Below, piece by piece: positions 1 through 11,116 of a DNA stretch of 64,000 bases (position 1 is its first letter; every line of letters begins with the position of its first letter). Source of the DNA: Scolanthus callimorphus. Lineage: Eukaryota > Cnidaria > Anthozoa > Actiniaria > Edwardsiidae. Location: assembly GCA_033964015.1 (NCBI GenBank), contig JAWWUD010000062.1:730001-794000 (forward strand). The letters are read 5' to 3'. The position numbers and the translations under genes were made by a program. Under the pieces are notes generated by a model, which was not told the origin of the DNA, did no database searches, and saw nothing but the letters and a program-made list of their open reading frames with translations.

Positions 1-990
1 TATGAAAAAACATGCAATGCAGTGAACATTTCTCCTATTTTCTTTCATTTATTCTTTATCAGGGGGAGGTGGCTTGATTAAAAACACTTGAAATGTTAAA
101 ACAATTTTCCACACAGAGTTTAAAATTTTTGCCCCCCTCCCCTCATGCCGAATAACAAAAATATAGATACCCCCTCCTTATCACACACTAAAAAGTCTTA
201 AATGATTGAAATAAAAACGGATAAGAGAATAACAGTAACAAGAAAGGAGGGATGCTATTAGAAAGGTGCTAAGCCATATTATTTGCTCATGTGATATTAG
301 CAAATTCATATGCATCACAAAGTGTAAATCTACAATAATCAACTTCTACATCAACCCACATCTCATTTGTTAAAATTAAATAAGCATAAGATGCCTTTCA
401 TGGAAGTTGCTATACTAATAAGTTACAACCACTAGTGGCTGTACAACAGGCTACGATCCTATCATTATTTCTTTCGTGTTGATCTTTTTAGTAATTCATG
501 ATTTTTAAAAATTAGAGAAAGTTTGCTTGTGACAGCCTGTAACTTGGTTCTGCACCAGATTACTGCTTTTTCCAATTTCACCCTCCTGAAACACTAGGTG
601 GGAATCTTAAGTACAGTTCAAAACTCACAATAAAGTTTTAAAAAATTAATCAAGACCTGTTATATTATTATATCTGTTAAAAAATATCAAAGGTAAATGT
701 AAACCTATTCCAACAATCGATATCACTCTTGCCATGCCCTTCACTTTGCTCCCACCCAAAGGCAGTTGCTATGCTCTCTGGCCTGCACTGTTTGCAGTCG
801 GCAGATTTCCATCAGGGGCTCTAACCATGTATAATATGTTAGTTAGATGCTAGTTTGAACAGCATATCCAATCCAAGCAAAAGTGAAGCTGCAGTTACAT
901 TAATCTCTATCCAAAGCATTGAACATTATGTCAAAGACAATGGAAAGCAATAATATATCACTGAGAGAGAAAAGAAAGTGTTTTCATTCC
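1..990. other. Intergenic, nothing recognised
   Basis: AT-rich sequence without a credible exon, repeat or RNA gene. Confidence 0.5.
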
Positions 991-993
991 TAA

Positions 994-1221
994 AGTCTCA
1001 TTTACACGACAGGGATTTTTTGCACGGCTCGAAAAAAGGGTACGGGAACCAAATTTAATGGCACGACTCCGGTATATTTGCGCTGTGTAAATGACTTTGC
1101 CGTACTACATTTTGTCAGAGCCGGACCGGAATTTCGTCCGTGCCGGGACGACGTGGCAAGGTAGTCCAAGAACCATTTTTATCCGAGCCGTGCCAAACTT
1201 TTCTGTCGTGTAAATGGGGCT
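994..1221. mobile_element. MITE, TAA target duplication (PIF/Harbinger-like)
   Basis: Terminal inverted repeats AGTCTCATTTACACGAC / GTCGTGTAAATGGGGCT (15 of 17 match) flanked by TAA on both sides (991-993, 1222-1224). 228 bp, no coding capacity; interior relatively GC- and CpG-rich. Confidence 0.65.
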
Positions 1222-1921
1222 TAAGGATATGCCTCCGATAACCCCATAATGGGTACATTTTAGACACAAGTATGCCATATGGCATACTTATAATATCGTA
1301 ATGTCATTGAATGCAAATTTGTGCCATTTTTGGAGTTTTTATCTCTAAACCGTGCAACTGCACAGTAGGGAAATGTTAACTTTGGTGTCATCCTATCAGA
1401 GGGCACATACATACTATCACACTCATACATACCAGTGATGTTGTTAGTGAAAGCATGAAGGCTATGAAAATGGCAGCAAACATATTCACTAATTTACATG
1501 TATTCATTGTTTTCCTTTTTTACTGGTATTTACCCTAGTAAATAATTACATGCATGACACAGTCCATGCGTGTTGAAATCAGAGTAGAGATACAATACGT
1601 TTTTTTTAAGTTGAAAGCCTTTAACGCCTGCCCTGTTGTGTAAAAGAAACACTAAGTAAACTACTTTTCAGTACCATAAGTCAATTTCCTGCCGCTTGGA
1701 AATCAAAGAGTAAAAATATCAAGACTCCACACCACCATCGATTGCCGGCCAATGTTTAGTGTAACAACAACAGGGATTTGTACTTGCAGCGAGCAGAGAT
1801 TTCCTCGTATATCTGTGAATCAGAAAAGGATGTCTTGCTTTATGCAAATTGACCGGCGTTTTGTAGCTTTTGTCTCTGGTTTCGATTTTTGAATGCCACT
1901 TGCAGAGAGCTGATGTTTTCC

Positions 1922-1946
1922 CTCCCCCCCCCCCCCCCCCCCCCCC
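1922..1946. repeat. Poly-C run
   Basis: About 22-25 consecutive C between CCCT and TTCCCCC. A likely assembly-uncertain homopolymer. Confidence 0.8.
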
Positions 1947-2059
1947 TTCCCCCGCCCATTCTTTTTGAAGGAAATCTTTGCGGCATAACATTTTTGACAT
2001 TTTGGAGCTTTAAAAACGGGCTCTCGAATAACATAAAATCGGCCCAATGAATTATCTCC

Positions 2060-2345
2060 AAACCTGCTGGGATTATTGTCTGCTACTCATGGATTAGTGC
2101 GAGGGGTGTCATTTTAAAAGTTTAGATCGAATAACGCGTCTAGCGGCCCCTAATGAAAAACAAGGGTGTGGTAATTACGTTGCTATAGCAACTCCGATCA
2201 CAACAAAATACACATTACAATAAAGGTCAAACCCTCCAGGGTAACCATGTGAAAGCTCAGACCGGTACAAGTTTTTGTACTTGAACAGCAGGCAAACAAA
2301 GTTTGGTGGTGGAGGGCAGAAAAAATTGTAGGCAGCCTCCTTAAC
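2060..2345. repeat. Dispersed repeat, copy 1 (partner at 22860-23117)
   Basis: Shares AAGTTTAGATCGAATA, GTTGCTATRG, AACAAWAAAAATACA and AAAAATTGTAGGCAGCCTCC with 22860-23117 in the same order and orientation, at moderate divergence. Confidence 0.55.
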
Positions 2346-3295
2346 TAAAAGATAAAGGCATTACATTGCGATCATTGCGATCATTGTGATCTAAGGAAAA
2401 TCTAACTAAAAGCATAAATCAACGAAAAACATAGCTAAACTGGAATATCGTTGTACAATGGCGTAGCATGGTTCTAGTCTACGATGAACAAATTAAAATA
2501 AGAACAAATTATATCGGTACAAAGCGAGTCACGATACATGCAAAGGGCGAAACGATTTCTAATTGATAACAAAATAACGAACTAGAATCGCGAGAGACAC
2601 TCATACGAATATTATAAAATACACTGGGAATAATTGTGGCTCTTAATCAAAGATAATCTCACGAATTTTCTAAACTAATATGTATTATACTTAAGGCGCG
2701 ATATTTATAGATTCCAAAGTAAAAGGCTACATTATGATATACAACGCAAAAACTAGGCGAAAATTATCCTCAAGATAATGCAAAATGGCATTTTTCAAAC
2801 ACAAACTACAATGCATGTGGGAAGTAAGGGAATGTATATTTATCTGATAGCCTGTTGACCATAGCCATCTGGAAAGTGTTACACAACACAGGAAGCAAGG
2901 TTAATACCCGATAATGATCCTTATTAGCCAAACTATATACCCCTTCCCTTTGAACAATGAGATAATGATCCCTCTCTTTAGGTGAACTGGCATATCAGCA
3001 TTGTCAAAAATCAACTGAAACAGTGCAACCATCATCATCCAGAGCTGAACCCTCCATATTTAAAGTGCTCATAGACTAGCCCATCCCTACCACCTGCTTT
3101 TCCATTCGGCAAAGATTGGCAGACACTCTCAGATTGGCAGACACACTCAGATTGCATAGTCAAGAGAATCATTCTCTTAACTACACTTACTAGCAATGTT
3201 GTCAATTTCATTATTCACAAGCAGCCCACATATTAACGATATCACCTGGATCAGGTATAATTGCTTCATTTACAGTAAAAGCTTGATGTGGCTCC

Positions 3296-3420
3296 CGGGG
3301 GGGGGGGGGGGGGGGGACTCCCATATTTTTTTGTCGGGGATGATTGTCGTATCTTTTAGGGGTGAAACTCAGTTCCTGTAAGGCATGGTTCTCAAAGTGG
3401 TGGCCCAAAACCTTAGGGGT
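3296..3420. repeat. Dispersed G-run repeat, copy 1
   Basis: G21 run followed by ACTCCCATATTTTTTTGTCG and GGGATGATTGTCG, TCTTTTAGGGGTGAAACT. The same sequence after a G run occurs at 23430-23540 and, inverted and diverged, at about 23910-23990. The run and its flank move together as one repeat. Confidence 0.6.
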
Positions 3421-3482
3421 GGTCTATCTTCAGTACATATCACAATTTCATTACTAAACTTCACTCATGTGTTATGGGGCAC

Positions 3483-3923
3483 CAAGAAATAGCTAGATTT
3501 GAGTGTTGTCTCCATGGCAACATGGAGTCTGACCTTTGAACTCTGTGTTTTAAGATTTTCAAGAACTGTCTCTGAAAACGGGGAAAAGCTAGATTTTCCA
3601 AGCATGTCTCAACGAAAACCTATTAAACTAAGAGCAAGTATTACAAATCCAACTGGAAATCATGTACACCAATTTAGATGGCAAAGTTATTGGAAGGTAT
3701 CAAATTTCAAAATCCCCTTAAATATTGTTCCCGTTGAAAAAGTCACGATTTCCAGTTGGATCGGTAATACCTGCTCCGACTTTAATTACCTTACATTGAA
3801 ACATATTTAGGAACTCCAGTCTTTCTACGTTTTCAGAGGCAGTTTTTGGAAAATGATTAAAACACAGAGTTCAAAGGTTACATTCCTCGTTGTCATGGAG
3901 ACAAGACTCAAAACTTATTTCCT
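3483..3923. mobile_element. 440-bp palindromic (foldback) element
   Basis: Left half TTGTCTCCATGGCAAC... with CCTTTGAACTCTGTGTTTTA; right half carries TAAAACACAGAGTTCAAAGG and GTTGTCATGGAGACAA. The inner pair CAAATCCAACTGGAAATC / GATTTCCAGTTGGAT shows the palindrome reaches the centre. The 103-codon open frame at 3499-3810 lies inside it and is not considered a gene. Confidence 0.6.
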
Positions 3924-5919
3924 GGCCACTTACAAGCTGAACGATGTCTAATCTTGACATTGTTAAAACTGATGAATGGGATGATGTCAAGGGAAAATTT
4001 GTTAAGTGTTTGTTATGGTTATCAAATTGTGTCTTAAATGAAGAGAAACAAGCACAATAATCATTTACATCTTTTCACTGTGACGTAACATAGAGGTATG
4101 ACGCCATCAATGCGGTTATCACGTGGTTTTGTAAGAGTTTCATGAGGTCCAACATCGCATTTCTTACACGCTGATGTATACCCTCTACATCGGAAAAGGT
4201 TAATAAAATTTTATAGCAAGCCGGCAATCTCAAAACCATTTTCAAGCGACTTCTGGAGATCTGGCCCCCTGACTAACACCTGTTTAGGATTCCTTGGCTT
4301 TGTTGATGCTGACATACTCCATAATCAAGCCACCGTTTGATTTGAACTTTTCTGCATACAGCTTTTTCTACTTCTTTGAGAGGCAATCCTCTTTCATGCT
4401 GGCTAATTTCGCGGGTTCTGTGCGCATGTATGGTCTCTTCGAAGTTTGACCTCGTGCATTTCCATGAGGGCCTAGTACTATGTCTTTCTCCTTTCTACCC
4501 TTAAGGTTACTGAGAACCTTCGCGCACCTCCTCGGAAAAAAAATCATAAACCTCCTTAGTTTAACCAAAATATGTCAACCTATATATCGTTGGAAAGCTT
4601 ATAGAATGGACTAGCGGGCTATGGCAAAAAGAAATAACTTTTTAAGAAATATAATTTTTTTGAAGGTTTTATTAAAAATGTGGATGTGACACTTTCAAGA
4701 GCTATCGCCGCCGAACTGCTTCACTTTGACTCCCAAGTTAACACATTGCTTTAATCCTTAAGAGCGAATGCACACAAAAATCGAGCAAATTCGGGAAAAT
4801 GCGGCCAGAGCTCAAAATTGTTTTATCCTCATTTTAAGTTTGTAGCAAGATTTTAGTGAGATTAAGACCGTTATAGGGTTTTTTTCGCAGTCCGGGGGTG
4901 TTTTTCGATTTTTTCGAGATTTACGTTTTCGCCCGTCTGAGGCCAGTTATTTAAGCGAAATTCAAGGGGCCCACAAATTGCCTCGCGTAGTTTTTATAAC
5001 GATATTTGCAGTGGATTTAGCACTTAATTTTCGATCAGCAGATAATAAACAATTGATCAGTGGTGAATTTCCGGATTAAGATCATATTTATGTCCTCGAT
5101 TAACACCATTCTTTCGAAGCCACTTGACAACACAGTATTTTACTGGCTAAAGTAAATGCCGAATTTAGGTACGGGGCCATTCTTCAAATCAGCCCAAATT
5201 CAAGAATTAGAACAAGGAGAGGTAGTATTTTAAGAATATATAAACATTTCTTTGGCTTTTTCCTTGAGCGCCCTAAAACTGAAGGACGAATTCGGTAGAT
5301 TTCACGCTAATAGCGGGTTATTTGACCCGCCGACCTGTGCGTATCAAGTTGCCGGGAGTGAAATCAAACTAGAAAACAGCCTCTATTTCCCAGTTATAGA
5401 ATTAAGATTTTGAAACTTACGTTTTGGTGGAGTTATTTCAAGGGATCCAGTGGTCTTTTCAGCAAAATAATCGGTTTCGGCGTGGTAAATAGAGAACTCC
5501 CTTTGTGAACGGTAGACATGAGCCCGGCCCGCATACATTAAAACATTCCCGAAATATGTTGTTTGCATCCAAATTCGAATGAAAAGGCGCATGTATGAAC
5601 CACTTTCTCTTGATGTTTTGCAAATATGCGTAGCAACGGGATCGTTTCGGCTGGCAAGCCTTGCTGTCCTGTATAGTGGGAAAGATTGAAATACAGCTAC
5701 CGGTACTGGTATTGTTATTTCATGTGGTTGCGTGACTAGTCACGTGTCAATGTGATTTGTTCCTCGTGTGTCGCTGTATCCCTAAAACACAACCGGCCAG
5801 AAAATGAACAGTTTCTACTCTAAAAAAACCTCGGTGTAATAAAATGTATTGACAATTGATTTTAATTCTAGCCTTTTATTTTGATATTCATCAAATACAT
5901 CCTCCGGTTCAGCGTAGCT
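3924..5919. other. Intergenic
   Basis: Contains the 4550-4690 dispersed repeat; no exon or RNA gene recognised. Confidence 0.5.
4550..4690. repeat. Dispersed repeat, inverted partner at 16985-17110
   Basis: CAACCTATATATCGTTGGAA and AGCTTATAGAATGGACTAGC, GGGCTATGG here; their reverse complements, in reverse order, at 16985-17110. Confidence 0.6.
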
Positions 5920-6378
5920 AGGGGACGGACCATTTGATATTTGATGGGGGGAGTGGCTAATTTTTTTTGCTCGATGTTTTTTTCGCGTCCAGTTTTGCTG
6001 TTCGGTTTTTTTTACCTAGTACGTGGCTGTGCTCGATATTTTTTTCCTGATTTTTTTTTTTTTTATGGTTAGAGAAATTAGCATGCTTAGCAACAGGATC
6101 AGTTCAAGTTTTGGTCATAGATTTCCTACATGTTCACTACTAACGTTCGGTTAGCGGATTTAGCTCTTTCTTATCTAAATGCCCTTCTTGGTGAATCAGT
6201 ACTGGACTGCGACTGAGTACTGGACTAGCTTCCCTAAAAAAAATGGTAGAGCTTTCTCGATTTTTTTTCACCAACACCTTTGCTTGCGCGATACTTTTTT
6301 TCTAGGTCAGAGGCTTGCTCGAAATTTTTTTGGGGAATTAGCCACCCTCCCCATCAAGTATCAAATGGTCCGTCCCTA
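5920..6378. mobile_element. Inverted-repeat element, GGGACGGACCATTTGATA family, member 1
   Basis: Ends GGGGACGGACCATTTGATAT and ATCAAATGGTCCGTCCCT (arms about 45 bp, including a GTGGCTAATTTTTT segment). Interior T-rich with repeated GCTCGATGTTTTTTTC-like pieces. Confidence 0.6.
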
Positions 6379-6543
6379 ATTCATGAACCCCCCCAAGAAA
6401 ATACCACGATTTTCTTCTTCATACCGTTTTCGATTCCCTCCGGGGTGACTCCGCTATTTTTGGGGCGGGGGCGCTCGCTGTACCTTTTAGGGTGTAAAAT
6501 TCGAAAAACTTCCTTTTTTCCAGGGTACCTCTGTTAGTGGCCA

Positions 6544-6805
6544 TGGGCTGGGGCATAGTCCTCGCGCGCCAAGGTCCTCCCTTGCCTCCCCCAGGGGAAA
6601 GAGGAAAAGGTGGGAGGTGAGGGGAGGACCCTGGCGCGCGCGAGGATGGGGCTGGGGAGGGGGGTTACTCCCTATTTCATGTTTCCCCTGGGGGGAGGTG
6701 GGGGCGCGCGAGGATAGGGCTGGGGGTACTTCCTATTTCCTCTTTCCCCTGGGGGGAGGTGAGAGGACCCTGGGCGCGCAAAGATGGGGGGGGGGGTATT
6801 CCCTA
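6544..6805. repeat. G-rich minisatellite, ~3 units
   Basis: Units of about 75-95 bp with TTTCCCCTGGGGGGAGGTG, GAGGACCCTGG, GCGCGCGAGGAT and ACTCCCTATTTC. It ends in a G12 run. Confidence 0.6.
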
Positions 6806-6959
6806 TATTGGACTAAACGGCCCGAAAGGGGTAGGATTTTCAGGCTGGACTGGGTCATAAAGAAGGGTAGGGAAAATTGCAATTTTGGAATAAAGAAGGG
6901 CCTGTATTTCACCGGTTTTTCAACCGCGCAACGCGGGAGCAATCCTGTTTCTTTAAAAA

Positions 6960-6987
6960 AACACACACACACACACACACACACACA
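6960..6987. repeat. (CA)n microsatellite
   Basis: About 14 CA dinucleotides following an A run. Confidence 0.85.
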
Positions 6988-6989
6988 TA

Positions 6990-8119
6990 CCAACCGTCAC
7001 CGACTAGCACGGACCTGGTCCCAACACCGCGCTAGGCGGACCACCGGAATACGCTTCACACTGGAGTCTACATTTCATATAAATGTTCCTTGAGGGAAAC
7101 CCCACAACACACAATAGAGGAATAGAGAAAATCGAATTTTTTTCTTTCGAGTTTTTTTTTGTAACGCGTTACGAAGACCAGGTCCTAGTTTGTATCACAC
7201 TAACGTTACAGGGACCATCGACGTTAGTTTTATCATACAACAGGACTTTTGATGCAGGGAGGAAGAAAGAACCATTTGAAGTAAAACAATATCAATCAAT
7301 CTCGCTGGCTTTGCCAATACATGAATTGAAAAATCGTGTGTGTAGTAGTTGGAACTTTACCGACGTTACCGGGACATTTAAAAAATAAATACTTTACCGT
7401 TGTAATGTGCTTGTTTTGGCACTTGCTTATGCCACAGTTTTCACTTTCAAGCTCTTATTGAATAAAAGGGGGCCCTTCAAATAGAGTGAGAAAAGCGCTT
7501 TTTTCTGAGCGTTAAAGTGCGCGCTCTTTTGTAGTTTTCTACGCCATCGTGTACATTTTAGATTTCATTAGTTTTTGTGACCTTGATAAAGGCAGGGCTT
7601 GCCGAAATCGGCTATTTTAACGAATTCAGCGCTTTGTACGCTTTGCCATTTTATATTTCAAACAATTACCTATCACCTTCCGAAAGACAGCCGCGCTTCC
7701 AGTCCAGGTTTTGCTCATTTTTCTCATTTTACGCATTCTTGTCATGTGTTGTAGGAGCCCATTTTCTAACGGGTTTCCTGTAAGTTCGTTGTTTCCCTAA
7801 CCTACACAAAGTTGATATCCTGTATGAATTTCTGGACCGTTCTTATTTTTAGAGCAACTTCAGCCTGATTACCTTCTCGTGTGAGGTTGGGGCTTGTTCT
7901 TAGCATGCTCTTAAAAGTTTAGCAAATTTCAAGCTGAACTTTCTTATAAAAGAGCGTTCTATTTGTCTGTTGTCGATGGACTGAGACGGCTTGTCTGCTT
8001 CGCTATAAATTCCCTATTTACAATTCAGAAGTCGTGTTCTCCCTGAAACAGCCTGAATTCCGAACACAGCGCCTGTAAGGAGACAAGTCTAACGAACCAA
8101 CCAGCTTTATTCGGGGGAG
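6990..8119. other. Intergenic, nothing recognised
   Basis: T-rich stretches and short chance open frames only. Confidence 0.45.
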
Positions 8120-8127
8120 AGGAACAG

Positions 8128-8290
8128 ACTAGACTGCTAGGAGCCCCTACTTTGGCGCATTCCCAGAGAAGTGCACGCGAACCCCCGACGAACGGCAGAG
8201 GAGTTGCGCCTTTGGCGCTCCTCTGGAGTTCGGCGTTCGTCGGGGGTTCGCGCGCACTTCTCTGACTAAAGTAGGGGCTCCTAGCAGTCT
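8128..8290. mobile_element. Foldback MITE with ~70-bp arms, 8-bp target duplication
   Basis: Arms begin AGACTGCTAGGAGCCCCTAC and continue through GTGCACGCGAACCCCCGACG; the right arm is the complement. AGGAACAG occurs at 8120-8127 and 8291-8298, an 8-bp duplication compatible with hAT elements. Confidence 0.6.
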
Positions 8291-8635
8291 AGGAACAGCC
8301 TGATGAGAACGACAAAGACCCGGACAAAGATGCTGACCTGGACAAAGATGGCTGTGTTACAGGTGATTACTAGTAGGGTTGTCAAAGGAGTAGGCGCCTG
8401 AGCGCATACTTTCGCTTCTTCACTAATAATTCAAGTAAGGAAGACATGAATTGAGAGATCATAGGTTAGCGTGGGGTTTACCAACCTCAACCCCAACCGG
8501 TGAGGACAATAAAGTTCACAGAAGTGCTATTCTTCGGGAGTAGTAGGGTCGTTTGTAAAGCCTTCGCTTTTTTTATTTTTTATGTTACACCATCGACTAG
8601 AAATGGTGCAAAGTTCGAGTCAAGGGATAATGTAT

Positions 8636-8895
8636 ATACCGTTTCCGAGAAACGTTGTCACCCAAAAAGCCTATAAGCTTGAAGCGCAAAGGCTGATGGG
8701 GGCATTTAAACTGCTACTGTTTGATCTGAATTCAGACAGTTATTGCAACCACAGGTGAAATGATTAAATTTCAGCACATTTCCAAGCATGTTTGTTTCTA
8801 ATATTTTACAGAAATTTAAATAAATCTTTACCCATAGTACCCAGCGCACCAAGCTTATAGGCTTTTTGGGTGACAACGTATCCCGGAAAGGGTAT
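8636..8895. mobile_element. MITE with ~45-bp terminal inverted repeats
   Basis: Left arm ...AACGTTGTCACCCAAAAAGC then CTATAAGCTT; right arm AAGCTTATAGG then CTTTTTGGGTGACAACGT. The match extends with few changes to ATACC/GGTAT at the outer ends. Interior AT-rich. Confidence 0.6.
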
Positions 8896-9234
8896 GTACG
8901 AGTTTTTGCCTCTACCACGCCAGTAAGGAGATAAGCTAGCGAACCAACCACGCTTAGGGTAAGTAAATACAACTTTATTTGAAGAAGAAGGCCCAGGGTC
9001 GGTTCTTCGAATGAGACCGCTGGCCAACAACAGCTAATACATTATACTGGTGCAGAAATGAAAAGGTCGTGGCTAGATGGGGTACTCACAGTGGAGGTGA
9101 TTGATAATCCATAGGCATAAACAATAAAACGAAGTGACTGGCATAACATGGCATATGTAGGTTAGGTTCATTCTACCGTGAAGCCTATGAATTATTAATC
9201 ACCTCCTTCTGAGTTATCCCTTCTAGCCATGACC

Positions 9235-9376
9235 GAATGAAAACTCCAGTAAGGAATATTCCAGAAAAAATGGAATAAATTCATATTTTGATTAATATAA
9301 TACTGGTGCAGAAATGAAAACTCCAGTAAGGCATATTCCAGAAAAAAATGGAATAAATTCATAATATTTTGATTAG
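9235..9376. repeat. Two direct copies of a ~65-bp unit
   Basis: TGAAAACTCCAGTAAGG...ATATTCCAG...GGAATAAATTCAT occurs at about 9237-9294 and 9315-9375. The linker TACTGGTGCAGAAATG also occurs near 9046. Confidence 0.6.
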
Positions 9377-9474
9377 AGAAAAGGCAACGACACGTTCTGA
9401 AAATCACTCTTAAACAAAATATTTCATTTCCAGATCGGAAATTATTATAAACGTTTGTTTTCGACCCGGGTAAC

Positions 9475-9566
9475 ACACAAATAAGAGGCTCCAGCTTCAC
9501 TATGCTGCGCGGCGCTTTCGCTTGGCGTGTCTGTAAAACAAGTAAAACGCTGGAGCCTCTTGTGTG
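9475..9566. mobile_element. Small foldback MITE
   Basis: CACAAATAAGAGGCTCCAGC and GCTGGAGCCTCTTGTGTGG are inverted around a 50-bp loop. About 90 bp. Confidence 0.45.
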
Positions 9567-10865
9567 GTACGGAAGTTTGTTTTCGAATTTCTTGTCGGGC
9601 TTTGTGTTTGAACCAGAAAGCCGTGATTCAAACAATAAAATGATATAAATGCTGTTGAAGTGTCGTGAACTCATTAGAATAACAAAAGCAAAGCTACCCG
9701 ACAGCAAAGACAAACGGGGCAAATTTTTTGACATCCCAAAATCGCATTCATCTGTACATTTTCCGCGTGTCTTCATATCCATTATTGTTTTAACTTTAAT
9801 CTGTCTTTGGGCAAAATTTGGTACTTTTAGTTGATAATGCGCAATTTTGGCGAGAATCTGCTCCACTACCGTCGCTTTCATGACTTCCGTTGAAGAGTTT
9901 TGCCCTTCTTATCCAGGAATTAATGTCCGTAAAACATGCTTCAGTTGTTTTCAATAAAGTGAAAGTTGAGAATGCCCATGGACGGTATTAAAAAACGGCA
10001 TACCTGGGTGCTTTTTTGGCGAAAATTCCATTTTCCATTTGCGTTATGGGCACCAGAGCTTCGCTCCGTATTTGTCGGCAAATTTCGAATTTATTAATAC
10101 CAGCCAACTTGGATTTAGCAAGCGCAAGGGAAAGGAAGGGGAGGAATAGGGCGTGTGCTGAAAGGGGTCCGCGCGTTCCTTTCCTTTTCCCTTTGCGCTT
10201 GCTTCGCAGGCTAAATTGGATTTTATAATTGTTTGGTAAGGACTTGAAAACAGCGATTGTTTTTCCTGAGCACTCGACGCTGACAAGGTTTTAAACTATA
10301 AGCTCAACTAGCTACGACGAACATAGAGAACTAGCACAGCATTACATTTTAAACATGAATCCGAATTCTGATTTTAGCTACATGTCTCTGTCCCAAACTC
10401 ACAATTTGATGTGTATTGATCCAGCTATTACAGCGCACGCTCTTGATCATTCACAAATGCCCAAGCCGTGTCCCACAACTACCAGAATGCAGCGTACGCT
10501 TTTTTTTAGCAGTTTGTTCGACAAAGCAACGCGCGCGGCGTTATAGCTGGAATCGTCCATTCAACTTATATACAAATCTCGACATCAACTTCGACAGAGA
10601 GGGAAGTGGCGCTGATGGCGCTTGTTTTTAAAAATGTATTTGAACTTCTCAACTCCTCACGGCAATGAGACCGACTGACAGATCTTTTGCGGACATCCTG
10701 TATCAGAAGGTACAAATTTACAACAGAGAGCCGTCCTTTTGGTGATTGGACTACTGAACTCGATTTGATTGACGGCTGAAAATCGCCAATAGTCAAACGC
10801 CAATAGTACACACTGGTTCTAAAGCGGACACGTTCACCTAATAGTTATAAAAAACTAACAAAAGG
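9567..10865. other. 3' flank of the recombinase-like gene
   Basis: A GC-containing imperfect palindrome lies at about 10105-10215 (AAGCGCAAGGGAAAGGAA against TTCCTTTTCCCTTTGCGCTT). Nothing else recognised. Confidence 0.45.
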
Positions 10866-10955
10866 AATATTTTGTGAAGAATGAAATAGGCAAGCGAAAA
10901 AAAAAACTTACAAAAGTTTTTTTCGCTTGTCTATTTCGTTTTTCACGAAATATTT
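10866..10955. repeat. Inverted repeat spanning the stop codon of the recombinase-like gene
   Basis: 10866-10905 (AATATTTTGTGAAGAATG...GGCAAGCGAAAAAAA) is the near-complement of 10917-10954 (TTTTTTTCGCTTGTCTATTT...CACGAAATATT). The right arm is coding (K-Y-F-V-K-N-E-I-D-K-R-K-K, minus strand) and the TAA falls at the loop. The transcript could form a ~38-bp hairpin. Confidence 0.6.
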
Positions 10956-11116
10956 TATGTCCTTCCACTTTCTGAACTCCAGGGCTCCATTTGCCCTAGA
11001 AATGCATGCTTCACATTGCGCCTTTCCGGGCACTTTCATGCTCTGTATATTGGTCTTGGAGAAGAAGTTAAAGACGGCGCGCTTCTCCTCCTTTGTCCAA
11101 GGAATGTGCACTTGAC
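10908..11116 (-). CDS. Last exon: C-terminal W-T-K-E-E domain and stop
   Basis: Acceptor TTTTCTCAG at 11117. With the carried-over G it reads G-Q-V-H-I-P-W-T-K-E-E, then KRAVFNFFSK, PGKAQCEACIS with a CxxC pair, RKWKDIKYFVKN and a Lys-rich end before TAA at 10908-10910. The W...EE...AV...F and K-W-K-D-I-K pattern is the usual C-terminal module of this recombinase-like family, which independently ties it to the exons 4-10 kb upstream. Confidence 0.72.

Larger units (their letters stand above)
1225..3295. other. Intergenic, repeats only
   Basis: Holds the poly-C run (1922) and the 2060-2345 dispersed repeat; otherwise AT-rich with no coding signal seen. Confidence 0.5.

Noticed and set aside
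3499..3810. 103-codon open frame on the plus strand
   Set aside because: Lies entirely within a 440-bp palindromic element; openness is explained by the repeat.
6617..7093. 158-codon open frame
   Set aside because: Crosses the G-rich minisatellite and the CA microsatellite (T-H-T-H-T-H).
9195..9881. 228-codon open frame on the minus strand
   Set aside because: It runs through a 65-bp direct duplication and a foldback MITE, and its composition is not protein-like. No splice or homology support was seen.
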